DNA of 64,000 nt from positions 1,612,001-1,676,000 of the forward strand of contig JASBNA010000005.1 in the NCBI GenBank assembly GCA_038087015.1, written 5' to 3'. The notes beneath the pieces were generated by a model. That model made no database searches. It was not told the origin of the DNA and was given only the letters and a program-made list of their open reading frames with translations. The position numbers and the translations under genes were made by a program. This document shows positions 1 to 14,832 of the stretch, in pieces; position 1 is the stretch's first letter; every line of letters starts with the position of its first letter. This stretch comes from Cerrena zonata. Its lineage: Eukaryota; Basidiomycota; Agaricomycetes; Polyporales; Cerrenaceae.

Positions 1-3000
1 TTGTTCTGTCAAGTTACCAGGCTCTTCGACCTTCTTAATGCGTAGCTCCCGCAGTCGTTGGACTTGCTTGCGCAACTGCTCACGCATCTCACCAAGGTCT
101 TCGGATAACTGACCTCGGCTCTCTAAGGCCGCTGGATGGACAACCTCCTCGACTAATTCAGCAGAAGAGTTCAACGCAATCTTCAAACTCGTGTCAATAT
201 GATAGATACATATCAGCAGATACATTGCAACTTACAATGCGACGTGCTTCGGAGAAAAGATTGCCTTCGACGAAAGCAATAACTGCATGTCGGACATCTT
301 TGGCATAGTCCAATAAAATACGTGCAGCATCTGCAAAACGTTTCTTGGATGACAAATCCTCTGGACCAATCCTTAAATAGGTTGAGCAGGTGATGAACGT
401 AGGACATACCAGCCAATCGGTACGCTGTGGCGCTAAGATCCTCCTCTGGTACACTTTCTTCAACTGCAATCTGGAAAAGCTCCCGCCAGTCGAGTGATTT
501 CTCATAGGCAATCATAGCCTTGCTTGACTTGCGAGCTTCCCTGAACACTACAGAATCATGAGTAAGAATCATAGACGAAGTGAAATCACTTACCGAACCC
601 GGCCTCGCGGAATTCTCGACGCTCGAATAGCCAATCGCCGTATATGTCAAGAACAGTCTGCAAGACGAAGTGATGAGTTAGGCGGATTTGAGTAAACAAT
701 ATGGAATACCTACTTCGTAATGTTCGGTACCACGCCAAATAGCGAGCGCAGCATCGTAAAGTCGATGTTTCTCAACGTAGGCCAACGCTTCGTCAAAGCG
801 TTCGAGACCGGCTTGGTCGAGATCTCTAAGAGCCTTTTCGTGACGCTTTAGATGATCATCAATCCTGAACCGTTGATAGTATTTGTCTAGGGCCCGAAGC
901 TCTCGCAAGAATGGAAGATATTCCCTTGGGTCCTACAGCGGAATCACTAACCGTACCATATAATGAATGTGCACTAGTACATACCTTCTGTGCATGTTGC
1001 GCAATCATGAGGACTAGTGAGAAGTCGTACATACCGAGTGCAGTATCGAACAGCTTGTCTGCGTCCACCAAAAAGATAACATATCTCACAGCATCTTCGA
1101 CGAGTTCTGGTTCAGTCTCTGTATGGATGATAGGGTGGACGGTCAGAATGATCGTAAATAACAATAATTGAGCAAACGCCTTACCACGCAGACGCAACAA
1201 GAGAGCCAATGCAGACTCGTGGTCCGATGGGCGTTTCACAACGTGTGCCGTCAGTATTGAATTGACGTATTTTTTCATATCTTTCTTCTCTAATTCTATC
1301 CGGATACCGTCGCATACTTGGGAGACCACCTCTGATGGCAGATTACCTTGACCGATAGTCGTGAGGAAGAGGTTTATATAGTCGACATCATCGACTTGTT
1401 CAATGAAAAGAGACAAGTCATCCAAAAATGTCTGCTTGTCATGTTCAACAAAGACGTTCAGGTCAATGCGATGTCGTCTGCATGCAGCGAACGCCTTTGC
1501 GTACTGCTTTCTGTAATGTTATCAAGCATTATTAGACAACACCATATAAATGATATAAACAACACCCACTGGTTGAAGTCTTGCTTCACGATTTGCATAA
1601 CAAGTGGACGAGGGTAGATGGTTTCCAAGTTTCCTCGAGGCATCTGAAGGACCAAGCTCATCGTACTGGGAACTGCTGTGACTATACGAGAACCTCGTTC
1701 TACCCTCCGAGACTCCCAGTCAGGTATAGACGAGCTGGTATCCGATGCTTTCAGGAGGCTTTCGAGGGCCTCGAGAGGCGCAAACTGGGCGACATGGGCG
1801 GCGGTTGTGAATACCAAGAATCCCGATGCGACAAAGAATGAGTTGACATTGGAAGCCAAGGTTCGCGATGTCTGAGTATTCGCGACATGCAGCTTGTTGT
1901 TCTTTGACAGACCAACATAAAGTTGATCTTCCGTTGTTAAATTCACACATTGGGCATCCGGACAAAATTCGGGTAGCTTGGCTGATGGGAGGAAAATTTT
2001 CTCTGCGGGATCGACTAATGAGAGTGGTTGAGTTACACACAGGCCGTAGGGCAAAGAACTCACAATCGTATATTTGACCATCCTGCGATTGCCATGAAAG
2101 GGTATGGTTAGCATTTAACAGTCGACCATTGCGTTCGGGCAGCACAGCATCATATTGTTCACGTATTTCTGCACTTTGTATATCGAGAATAGAGACAATC
2201 TCTTTCGAGCCCGAGCTTAGAGCGGCGAAACGCGTGATGTCGTCGCCATCTGTCTGCTCCGACCACTGTACGACTTGACGGTAGGACTTCTGATTTGAAT
2301 CTTCGGCCACGGATCCAGACCATACTTTGAGAGGGTTCACGAGGGGACCACACCCTGGTCCCGAGCCTAGTCTGCAAACTTACAACTTCCGTATATCCCG
2401 TTTCCCAGAGCGACACTAGGGTGTCGTTTTTGGGTGAAAAGGAGATATGTATGGGAATACTTGGACAATGACTGTCCAGAGTAGTTGGTTTGGTGACGGG
2501 GAGTTGATGAGCTGACATAGGTGGTGGCACATTTTGGGACCGGAAAGGGGTGAGCAATATCGAGGCTACGAAATGATTCATTATAATAATCTCGAGATCG
2601 ATCAGCAAGACGCGTACCACCATCCAGAACGGCAACGGACCCCGAATCTTGTGGAGGTTTGCTTATTGAAGCGAACGTCTCCCAAGTATATAATCTCTCA
2701 ACAATCTGAGCTAAACAAGAAGGTTTAATCCACTGAAAGGCTTAAAGAAAGGTAGAACTTTACACACATTGAGTCGCCAACGTCAGTCTAAGGGGATCTT
2801 CTGGATGCCATGCGACTATTGTGAAACGACCCGGTTCGCCTTTTTCGGAAGGGGCAGTGATCTCATGCTTGAGATACCTTATTTCTCGTTAGTTAAACTA
2901 AGAAGCAACTGGGCAGGCAGGTTGACTTACCAGTGAAAATTTCCAGTTGACCACAGTTGTACTGATAAAAATGATAAGTAAGAAGAGATGAGAACGTGGC

Positions 3001-4368
3001 CCGAGACACATACCAACATCCACATCATCTTTCTCAATCCAAATGGAAAGGATGTTGGAATCTGAACTCCACCCAACCTCTCTTACCCTATACGACCACC
3101 TGCGAGGTTGAGCGGGATCTTTGCTGACCTGTCCATTCCACAGTAACTTTTCGATGCCGAATTCTCCTCGTCTAAGGCCATTTCTTTCGAACATGACTAG
3201 GTCGTGCCTGCCTTCCCGTCCCACTCCTCCACCTTCAAAACCGTATCTCTGTGTCCCTACTATCCAATTGCCAGAGGGTCTCCATGAAACTGTATGCTCC
3301 AACCCCGGAGTCGGTTCAGAAGTACTTTGAAGGATACCTGCATGCGAATAAACCCGAAGTCTCCGATGTCGCATTCCATTCTCAGTGCCTTCCGGAGCAG
3401 GAGAGATAGCGGAGACTACAAAGTATGCACCATCTCCTCTCCAGCTAATACGAGGAAGAGCGTCATCGTCCGGACTTGAGCCAATGACAGAGGGTTTTGG
3501 AGCTTGGGCTGCAGCTTTGCCTAAGGATCCGTGGAACTGTGTTTGTTTGGATCCCCATCCGACATTTATGGGTGCATCTTGGGTGTTATCCGATGTGAGT
3601 TAGAAGGTTTGCGGTGAAAAGATCGAGATCTGACCTTCTCCAAAATCCCCGGTATGTAGTGTAGTTTCAGTAACCACATCAAAAGTGGAAGTCATCAGAA
3701 TCAATTTGTTGTCGCCTACTAAGCTTTGAATAGGCAGATCCATTGCATCATTATTTCGCTTACCAGTTGCAAGAGTGATAAGGGAATCGTCTGGGCTCCA
3801 AGAGGCGGCAGTGATACCAGCTTCCACTGAGCCTACTACTTCCACAGCGATTGGGCCTTCCTCGAGGCTCGTAGTAGCGATATCTCCGCCTCTCATGATA
3901 AAAGCGAGGGTTCTGGAGTCAGGGAGCAGTTTAAATGACACAAGTTCTGCAGGACCATTTTGTGACGACGACCAGGGATTGGATTTGAATGCGGCGGATC
4001 TGAATTCGGTGACGAAACGAGTCGAAGAGACCTAAGATTATTGGTAAGAATTACAGAAAAATAATGTATCACACATGACCAAATGACGATATCGAACGGA
4101 CAAGATTACTATGAACAGTCTTGGAGACCCATTTGGCGTTATCCCAGTAAAGAAATGATCTAGGCAGCCGACTTACTGGTTCAGGTCCAGATCCCTCATC
4201 CCGATGATTCATCCATACTTTTACGGTTACGTCTCCATCTTCAGAAATAAGCTCTGTCGCAAAATACAGAGTTTGTTCGTCGAGATCGAATGTCAATGCA
4301 GATATAGCCTCTCCTTGATTGTCAGGTTGAGTACAACCCGCGGTATTGAGCAGTGATAGGTTACGCAT
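1..4368 (-). CDS. ELP1: Elongator complex protein 1 (ELP1/IKI3), C-terminus cut by the window edge
   Basis: This encodes the largest subunit of the Elongator complex, the cytoplasmic acetyl-CoA-dependent machine that modifies wobble uridines of tRNAs; ELP1 is the scaffold and dimerisation subunit. The N-terminus begins MRNLSLLN, followed by beta-propeller (WD40-like) sequence in short exons down to about position 1900. The C-terminal helical half contains the family signature ALDKYYQRFRIDDHLKR (about 840-900), then FDEALAYVEKHRLYDAALAI and a basic region RKQVQRLRELRIKK near position 50-100, which is close to the family C-terminus. The gene has more than ten short introns, so the reading frame changes repeatedly. 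The start at 4368 gives the conserved N-terminus; no stop codon lies in the window, so perhaps 50-100 residues are missing. Identity is seen directly from conserved blocks; exon boundaries were not all resolved. Confidence 0.93.
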
Positions 4369-5642
4369 ATTGAGTCACAAGTTTTCGGTAAGACAGAGAT
4401 AAATGAAGGGGTTCAATAAAGACACATCCTGACTTGTATGGTACAATGACGAAAAGCGGGATAATTGTAAATGGAGGACAGAAAATGATATATCAGGAAA
4501 CTTTGATGGGGATGTTGACAAACACACCAAAGCAAACATTTCCTCCAAATTCGATTGGCTCGTCGAACCAATATCTCAAACCTATGACGTCGTCAGTCAA
4601 AAACTCCAACGCCTTATTTATCTATTGCAACACAATGTTTACTATCATCATCTATAAGCGAAAGATGTCTGATGGAGGTGAGAACACCTTGAACCCTGCT
4701 TCTAGTGGCTCAAAGGTCGTATAACCTGTCTTCGAAATTTGAAATCGCAGTGTCAATGATGTCGCTAACATGCTCAAGCTGCCAATAGTCCAAACTAGGA
4801 GGTGGTATATAGAGCTTTGTAACATCCTAATGTGAGTCATGAGTACGGATTGCATTCGGTCAACTTACGCCGAAGACCTTCAAGCGCAGTCCTAGTGCAA
4901 TCAGCAATTCCACACTCATGCGAAGTACCTAGAAGTGGTCTTTTCATAAAAGGATCTGCAGGATGCCTTCTTATGAATGCCGCTGTGACATAATAAGAAC
5001 TTGACCGCGGCTTCAAGCCTTCGGATGAACCTCGGGGAAATTTCGGATCACATTATTGGGCAATTGTAGAGTTGGTGGAAGTTGTGCGTGCCGCAGTGTC
5101 AACTCTCGAGGTATTATACTACCTAATTGCACATAATCCGACATCTCAGACCTCTTCTCTTAAGAGCACGGTATTGAAGTAACAAACTCCATATTCTTTG
5201 TTCGTTGTCACTCATTGTAACTTAGTAACTCGTGGAACGGGCTTGAAAAGTGTCTGGATATGCTGCACCTTCTGACTGCAGTACTGCACTACCCTAGACG
5301 AATCATTCTCTGGGGATTCTCAGCTCATCATAATTTCTCAAAGCTTCATCTCGCACGACCTATCGCTATAGTATGAGCCGAAGACTAATTGTCCTCACAC
5401 GACAGACCAGGTGCCAGTGGTTAGTGTATGCCGAGCTATCAGATTATGAAAGCATGTTCCTCAAATTCTCGCCGCCTCTCCGCTGTCCCGATGCCCTCAT
5501 GTGGCCTATGCCTGAGACTTAATATTTGGCACGAGCGGTATACCAGCTGATATAAGAAGCCTCAGACTGTAGGATACACCCCTATCGGCGTCCCACAATT
5601 ACCTATCTACAATTCCTACGAAGCTGCACACCTCTCTTCCCT
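4369..5642. other. intergenic region with unresolved minus-strand coding-like stretch
   Basis: This lies between the divergent starts of ELP1 and the DUF1479 gene. On the minus strand an open frame of about 60 codons runs from about 5056 to 4873 without an obvious start. It is followed by a possible 42-nt intron (GTAAGT donor, TTAG acceptor) and then by the open stretch DVTKLYIPPPSLDYWQLEHV ending in a stop at 4710-4712. The frames do not join cleanly, so this may be terminal exons of an unrecognised gene or a decayed gene. The rest of the interval would hold both promoters. Confidence 0.25.
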
Positions 5643-7568
5643 ATGCTTAGACTAACAGGATCTAGCTGCCGAAAGTTGTTGCCGACATCCGTGATAAGAG
5701 CAAAGGATGTTTACTCACGCTGTTATGCTACCTTAACACAGAACTCAGAGTCTACCACTCCGGCAGATATACCTACCATTGCACGCCGACTTCCCAAGAA
5801 GGAGGGCACTATTGCCGACGTCTTTTCTTTTTCGGCCAACGACATCCCTCCATTACCTCAAAGATTTGCCGAATTGAAGAAACAAATCTACAACGACGCG
5901 ATCATCAACAGCTGGAAAGAAGTAATTCGCGAACTTGACTTGGTGACAGAAGAAATTTCTGCATTGGGTGGGAAGGTATAATATTGTTGATATAAACATC
6001 GTTGTCGCCTTGTTCTGATTTGTATTTTATAGGTCATCCCCCAAATTTCCTACCGTGACATCGTCAGAGGTCTATCAGAAAAACAGAAAGTAGCGATTAG
6101 ACGGACTGGTACTGTCGTCGTTAAAGGCGGTGTCCCTAAAGAGGTTTGAATACGATAATAGTTTTGTCATCTCGGTACTCATAGTCTCTTCTCAGGAAGC
6201 ACTTGCTTGGAAGCAATCAATTCGAGACTATGCCGCTGCAAACGCGGACAAAGTTAAAGGTATGCTGATTGGTCTTTTTCTCCCACTCTTTCAAATGGCT
6301 TATATGTCTGTGTTTAGGCACCCCTCCTGAGCATATCGTCTTTTATGAGATTTATAATTCCAAGGCCCAAATCGCCGCACGTACTCACCCCGCTCTTATC
6401 AGTACTCAGCGGGCACTGTTGACGCTTTGGCATTCCTCTGATCCATCCACATTGGTGGATTTCTCTACACCTATAAGCTACTTTGATCGCCTTCGAATTC
6501 GTGATCCTGGCCCCAGCACATTCACTCTAGGACCACATATCGATGGTGGGAGTCTGGAACGTTGGGAAGACCCAGGTTTCCGTAGTTGCTTTGGTCGTAT
6601 TTTGGAAGGCCGTTGGAGAGAGCACGATCCCTTTGATGGGACACCTAGAATCAACGCCAAGCAAGATTTGTATGATGCACCGTAAGTATACAGACTCACT
6701 ATCACCATAAACCCCTTTTGACAGGATACATTTCCAATAGGAACCAGTGCACCGTTTTCAGACCATGGCAAGGATGGACTTCGATGTCAACGACTGGGCC
6801 ACGGGAGGGCACATTACGTTTACTCCCAATGCTTTCTCTTTCTACGGCTTACCTTATCCTCCGCCCTTTCTTCCGACCAAGGCAGGGAAGACTCATCAAC
6901 GGTCAAATCTCTTTGGCAGCTGATGATTGGGAACTTAACCTTGAAGGAACGGAATTTCCCGGTAGCCAGATAGGCAAAGCACAACACCTTAGCGAACAGG
7001 ATCATCCCCATCTCCGTCTAGATAAAACCCTGATCTCTTTGCCACAGATGGAGCCAGGTGACCAGGTCTACTGTAAGACACCCGCTCTCTATAATGTTCT
7101 CCTGGTTGCTCACTAACTGAAACAGGGCATTGCGATCTGGTACATGCCGTTGAGGCCGAACATATCGGAAAAGGAGATTCCTCCGTGCTCTACATCCCGG
7201 CTATTCCCCTCACCATAAAGAAGTAAGTCTCACTAAATCCACCGAGAACAACTCTTGACAGAGAAACGAATGTCACTAGCGCTGAGTACCTCCGAGACCA
7301 ACGGGATAATTTCAACGAAGGATTACCAGCACCGTGAGTGAAGCAATGCCCGCACAAAGTCACATCTTCTCATATCACATTTTCTATACTGTATAGTGAC
7401 TTCCCTGGCGGTGAAGGCGAATCTAACTTTGTCGATCGTGGAAAAGTGGAAGACATAGTGTCTGCTGAAGGACGCCGTCTTCTAGGGTTTTCCAACTTCG
7501 ACGTCTCTGCCAATGCCACCGACGGATCGTCGAAAGTTATTAAGTACGCTAATAGTATCCTGGTCTAA
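5643..7568 (+). CDS. DUF1479 family protein (putative Fe(II)/2-oxoglutarate dioxygenase-like)
   Basis: Eight exons join to 514 codons plus stop: 5643-5975, 6033-6143, 6196-6259, 6318-6681, 6741-7072, 7126-7222, 7262-7333 and 7397-7568. All junctions are GT-AG and in phase. The family is recognised from TLGPHIDGGSLERWEDPGFR, VFRPWQGWTSMSTTGPREGT, AYLILRPFFRPR and YWHCDLVHAVEAEH. In the double-stranded beta-helix fold of 2-oxoglutarate oxygenases, the HxD of PHIDGG and the later CDLVHAVE histidine would be metal ligands; the biochemical role of DUF1479 proteins is not established. The N-terminus (MLRLTGSSCRKLLPTSVIRA) is basic, hydroxylated and free of acidic residues until about residue 22, as in a mitochondrial presequence. 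That localisation is inference. All exons are open and the length is usual for the family, so the gene looks intact. Confidence 0.88.
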
Positions 7569-8080
7569 GCGCCATGTGTACGCCCCGTTGGTTTCCACTG
7601 GCCACTGTGGTAGCCGTCAGGGTTTTTTAGGTTGTACCGTTTGTCCCCTTAAACCAGGTGCTCTGACTTGTCAAAGGCCGATAGCGAATGGATAAGATGT
7701 TTCCTCTTGTATTGTATTTGACTGTGGGAAATCAGAAATCAATTAGCACGAGGTCTATGTTCAGGGAAAGACTGCGTAAAATTCCAATGACCCTGACACT
7801 CTTACCTGATATAGTTCGTTGGCGGTTGTTGGCGAGACGCCATCAGCATCGTGTCAGGAACAGAAGGCTCTTCATGTGGTATCCCTTGTACTCCCCAAAC
7901 GGTTGCCCTTGTATAAACTCCTCGCGATGTTGCCTCGTGCTGTTCTATGTTCATTATTCAACCTAGAAATCAGCCCGATTGAACCCAAATACACCACTAG
8001 AAGCCCTGCAGGCGAAGACCCTGACACTTGCGAGAGCAAAACAGACTAAAACTCTTCACATGTGAGAAATCGCAGGAAGG
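7569..8080. other. intergenic, no gene seen
   Basis: This holds the 3' flank of the DUF1479 gene and the promoter of the secreted-protein gene. Short open frames on both strands lack splice support and family motifs. I see nothing else in it. Confidence 0.5.
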
Positions 8081-8087
8081 TATAAAT
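8081..8087 (+). promoter_or_regulatory. TATA-box candidate
   Basis: A TATAAAT motif lies about 150 bases upstream of the start codon at 8233, followed by pyrimidine-rich stretches typical of highly expressed fungal promoters. The long 5' leader is an inference. Confidence 0.45.
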
Positions 8088-8232
8088 GTGGTGGTTTGCT
8101 TGGACTTACCTCTCTTTCACCAAGTTCCAATTTCCCTACTTTCGGTGCTCTTCAACGTTCGACCTTCCTTCAATCACAACGTTACACTTTTTTCTATTTA
8201 AAAATACCGCTAGAAACATACCTTACTCCACC

Positions 8233-8643
8233 ATGTTGTCGTCTGCTATTTTCATCTCCCTGTTCTTGGGCGCTGGCTCTCTTGCTGCTCGTAAGTTGTG
8301 ACAGTTGCCTAACGATAACCGCAAGGACTGACATCATTGCAAAGCCATCCCCTCTTCGGCTATTGGTTTACCCTCCGTCATAGCTCTACAATCTCCTCTG
8401 TCATCCGATCACTCAGTCGCATCAACAATAACAACAGGAGAGATAAAAATGCATGTCACCACAGCAGTTGTTGCTGTTCCTCATGAGTGCGTCATGACTC
8501 GGAGCTGTGAGCACGCGTCGAAGAGACAACCTGTCAGTCGCTCCTATTCATATGTGACATAGCCCACGCTGACGTATTGGTTTTGACAGGAGAGAGAGAA
8601 CCCTATATTTACTGGCGATCTACTCCCGCTCAGGCCGATCTAA
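8233..8643 (+). CDS. small secreted protein of unknown family (99 aa)
   Basis: I predict three exons, 8233-8290, 8345-8532 and 8590-8643, giving exactly 99 codons plus stop. The introns are 54 and 57 nt, the second with a CTGAC branch site and a GACAG acceptor. The first acceptor is the less usual AAAG. Residues 1-19 (MLSSAIFISLFLGAGSLAA) form a typical signal peptide, with cleavage likely after LAA. The mature part is short, Ser/Thr/Val-rich, with only two cysteines, and has a Lys-Arg pair (KRQP) near the end of exon 2 that could be a Kex2 site. I do not recognise the family. It lies 0.8 kb upstream of a hydrophobin on the same strand and, like it, has a TATA box, so both may be strongly regulated extracellular products. 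Confidence 0.55.
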
Positions 8644-9390
8644 AGGAACACTCCGTTTTTCAAACACTCGTTTTGACAGCTGCTTTCGTACTTCTCTTTT
8701 CGCATCACGTTCATCTTTATCTTGTTGCCATCATGCCTATCTTCTGTATTTGTTATCTGCTTTGTCTTGCTTCCCGTCAGTGCTTTCGCCCACCTTGTAG
8801 CATGTCTAGTATTGTAAGTGGGCAATAGTCCCCCATATACCCCGCTCCATAATCTTGTTAATTGTGCATTCCTACTACTATCTTTGTAGCCGTACCCTTT
8901 TCTTGCTCCCTAGATAAATAAATGTCCCACGCACGTATTTTGCAACCAAGCAGTGTGGAACTTGCCAATACCAAATCTGGACAGCCCCGTCCTAAAGAGG
9001 GATGCGCCCTTCCAAATTAAGCAACATCTCCTTTGCCTTACATGAGAATGTTTATAAACTGCGTTGAGATAATGATGGGAAAATGGAAGAACGATAAGAA
9101 GTTCCCGTCCAGGGAGCTGAACCACTTCTATATGTATTGTCGCATACTTCCACCATATGAGACATGCCGCCACCTAGAATGGAAGAGTGACTTCGTGGTA
9201 AGTGAAGAATTTCAGCGAATGAGCAGACGACGGCTGACCTAGAAATACGTTCGGTTAAACAGTAAGTGAGTATTTCAGAATTGGAAGCCCAATCTCTCTA
9301 GCTTCAGATACGATATGTCTCACCAGAGGCTCCACCCTGCGCCGATGTTGACCTCCTATGCATAAACACGACGCTCCCCAACCTGGCAGG
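8644..9390. other. intergenic region between secreted-protein gene and hydrophobin
   Basis: This contains the 3' flank of the small secreted-protein gene and the hydrophobin promoter. Short open frames exist (for example 9033-9242 plus and 8910-9173 minus) but show no splice structure or recognisable motif. Confidence 0.4.
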
Positions 9391-9400
9391 TATATAAAGG
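9391..9400 (+). promoter_or_regulatory. TATA box of hydrophobin gene
   Basis: TATATAAAGG lies 87-96 bases upstream of the hydrophobin start codon, which is usual placement for a strongly expressed fungal cell-wall gene. Confidence 0.6.
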
Positions 9401-9486
9401 ATAACCTATGGTAACCCAATCCTCATCAGCTCCTCTGATTCTACTCGCAGTCTAATCACCGTCACACGTAGCCTACCACTCTCGCA

Positions 9487-9932
9487 ATGTTTGCCTACAC
9501 TGTCCTCCCTGCCCTCTTCTTCTCCGCCCTCGTCGCGGCCGCTCCCCAGGCTGTTGGCCCCGTCGACAGTTGCAACGTTGGTAGCGTTCAGTGCTGCAAC
9601 GAAGTTCAAGCTGTAAGTACTTTCCACATTCATGCTTAGATGTTCAGTTACTCATCGGTTCGATAGGCGAACTCAACCTCTGGAACCGCCATCCTCGGCG
9701 CACTCGGAGTTGCCTTGAGCAACCCCAACGCCCTCCTTGGCTTCAACTGCAACCCTATCACCGCAATCGGTGCCGGTTCGGGCTCCTCATGCCAGGCCAA
9801 CCCTGTCTGCTGTGATGACAACAGCGTTGTAAGTTGACTTTCGTGGAGCTCGTTAAGTACTGAATACTCACGAAACTTGTACAGGGCGGTTTCATTTCTC
9901 TCGGCTGTGTCCCTATCAACCTCAGCCTCTGA
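9487..9932 (+). CDS. class I hydrophobin
   Basis: This is a small secreted amphipathic protein that self-assembles at air-water or cell-wall interfaces and coats aerial hyphae and fruiting bodies. Three exons (9487-9612, 9667-9828, 9885-9932) give 111 codons plus stop. Residues 1-18 (MFAYTVLPALFFSALVAA) are the signal peptide. The mature protein has the eight-cysteine pattern in order: C-x6-CC (CNVGSVQCC), a lone C in FNCNPI, a lone C in SSCQ, CC in VCCDD and a final C in LGCVPINLSL. The 32-residue gap between CC and the third block, and the hydrophobic stretch ILGALGVALSNPNALLGF within it, fit class I proteins of Agaricomycetes. Both introns fall where basidiomycete hydrophobins usually carry them. 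The gene is convergent with the PMR1 gene. Confidence 0.95.
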
Positions 9933-10186
9933 GACATCTTTTAGGGTACGATGTGATGGACGGGTCGTTGTATCATTTGTTACCACGCAAATTAAATACT
10001 CACATTTGATGGTGTCTTTTAAACATGAGTGTCCGTGGATTAAGTTACATCGTAAGGATACGTACTTTAACAGTCAGACTACTATTCCCGGAACCAGAAC
10101 CTGAGATTAGAGGCGAATGTCATCAGGGGGAATCTAGTTGTGTCAACACTGAGATATTTCAATGTCCAATACAATATACAATAATA

Positions 10187-14239
<4,053 letters not shown>

Positions 14240-14832
14240 GACGGGTGTACGCTGCGCAGTCCGGTGAGGCGGAAAGAGTGCAGATAGTGACAACCCCTCC
14301 TAGTGTAGGTGAGCGGTATCTGCTAAGGCCCTATCGACGTTCCAGCGTGTCTGGGTTGTGAGAAGGTAGAGGTCTACGTGGAGGAGGTATTTCGAAATCT
14401 ATGTGCTGTTCCAGATTCAGTGCTATTCTCGTTTATGGGCGTTCCGCTGGTGTGATCACATAAAAGGCAGGTCAAGTAGAAACGAAGATGCTATTCTTAC
14501 CTTTGCAACATCAGAACAAGTGCATTCGGAGAAAAAACATGGTGGTATTCCACTACTATACAACAGCAAACAATGCAAAAGATACACGGTAGTGAGTTTC
14601 CTTGATACAGCAAAACATGTGACATGAAGATAGTTCCAACAAACGACGCAACGGTATTAGTAACACAACAACAGAGACAACGACGTCTAAGGGTAGATGA
14701 ACAGAGGGAGGAAAGATGAGGAAAGATGAGAAAAACCAAGTAAAAGAAGATGCAATGGTAAGTTAGAAAGCCAACAAAAAGGATACGACAGCCATTACGA
14801 ACGATGTAAAGCACAATAATCCAAGTAAAACT
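14240..14832. other. intergenic, no gene seen
   Basis: This is the 5' flank of the ATPase gene and the 3' flank of the Rho exchange factor gene. A minus-strand open frame (14497-14814) is hydrophobic by composition but lacks a supporting start context or introns. A further upstream exon of the ATPase gene cannot be excluded. Confidence 0.4.
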
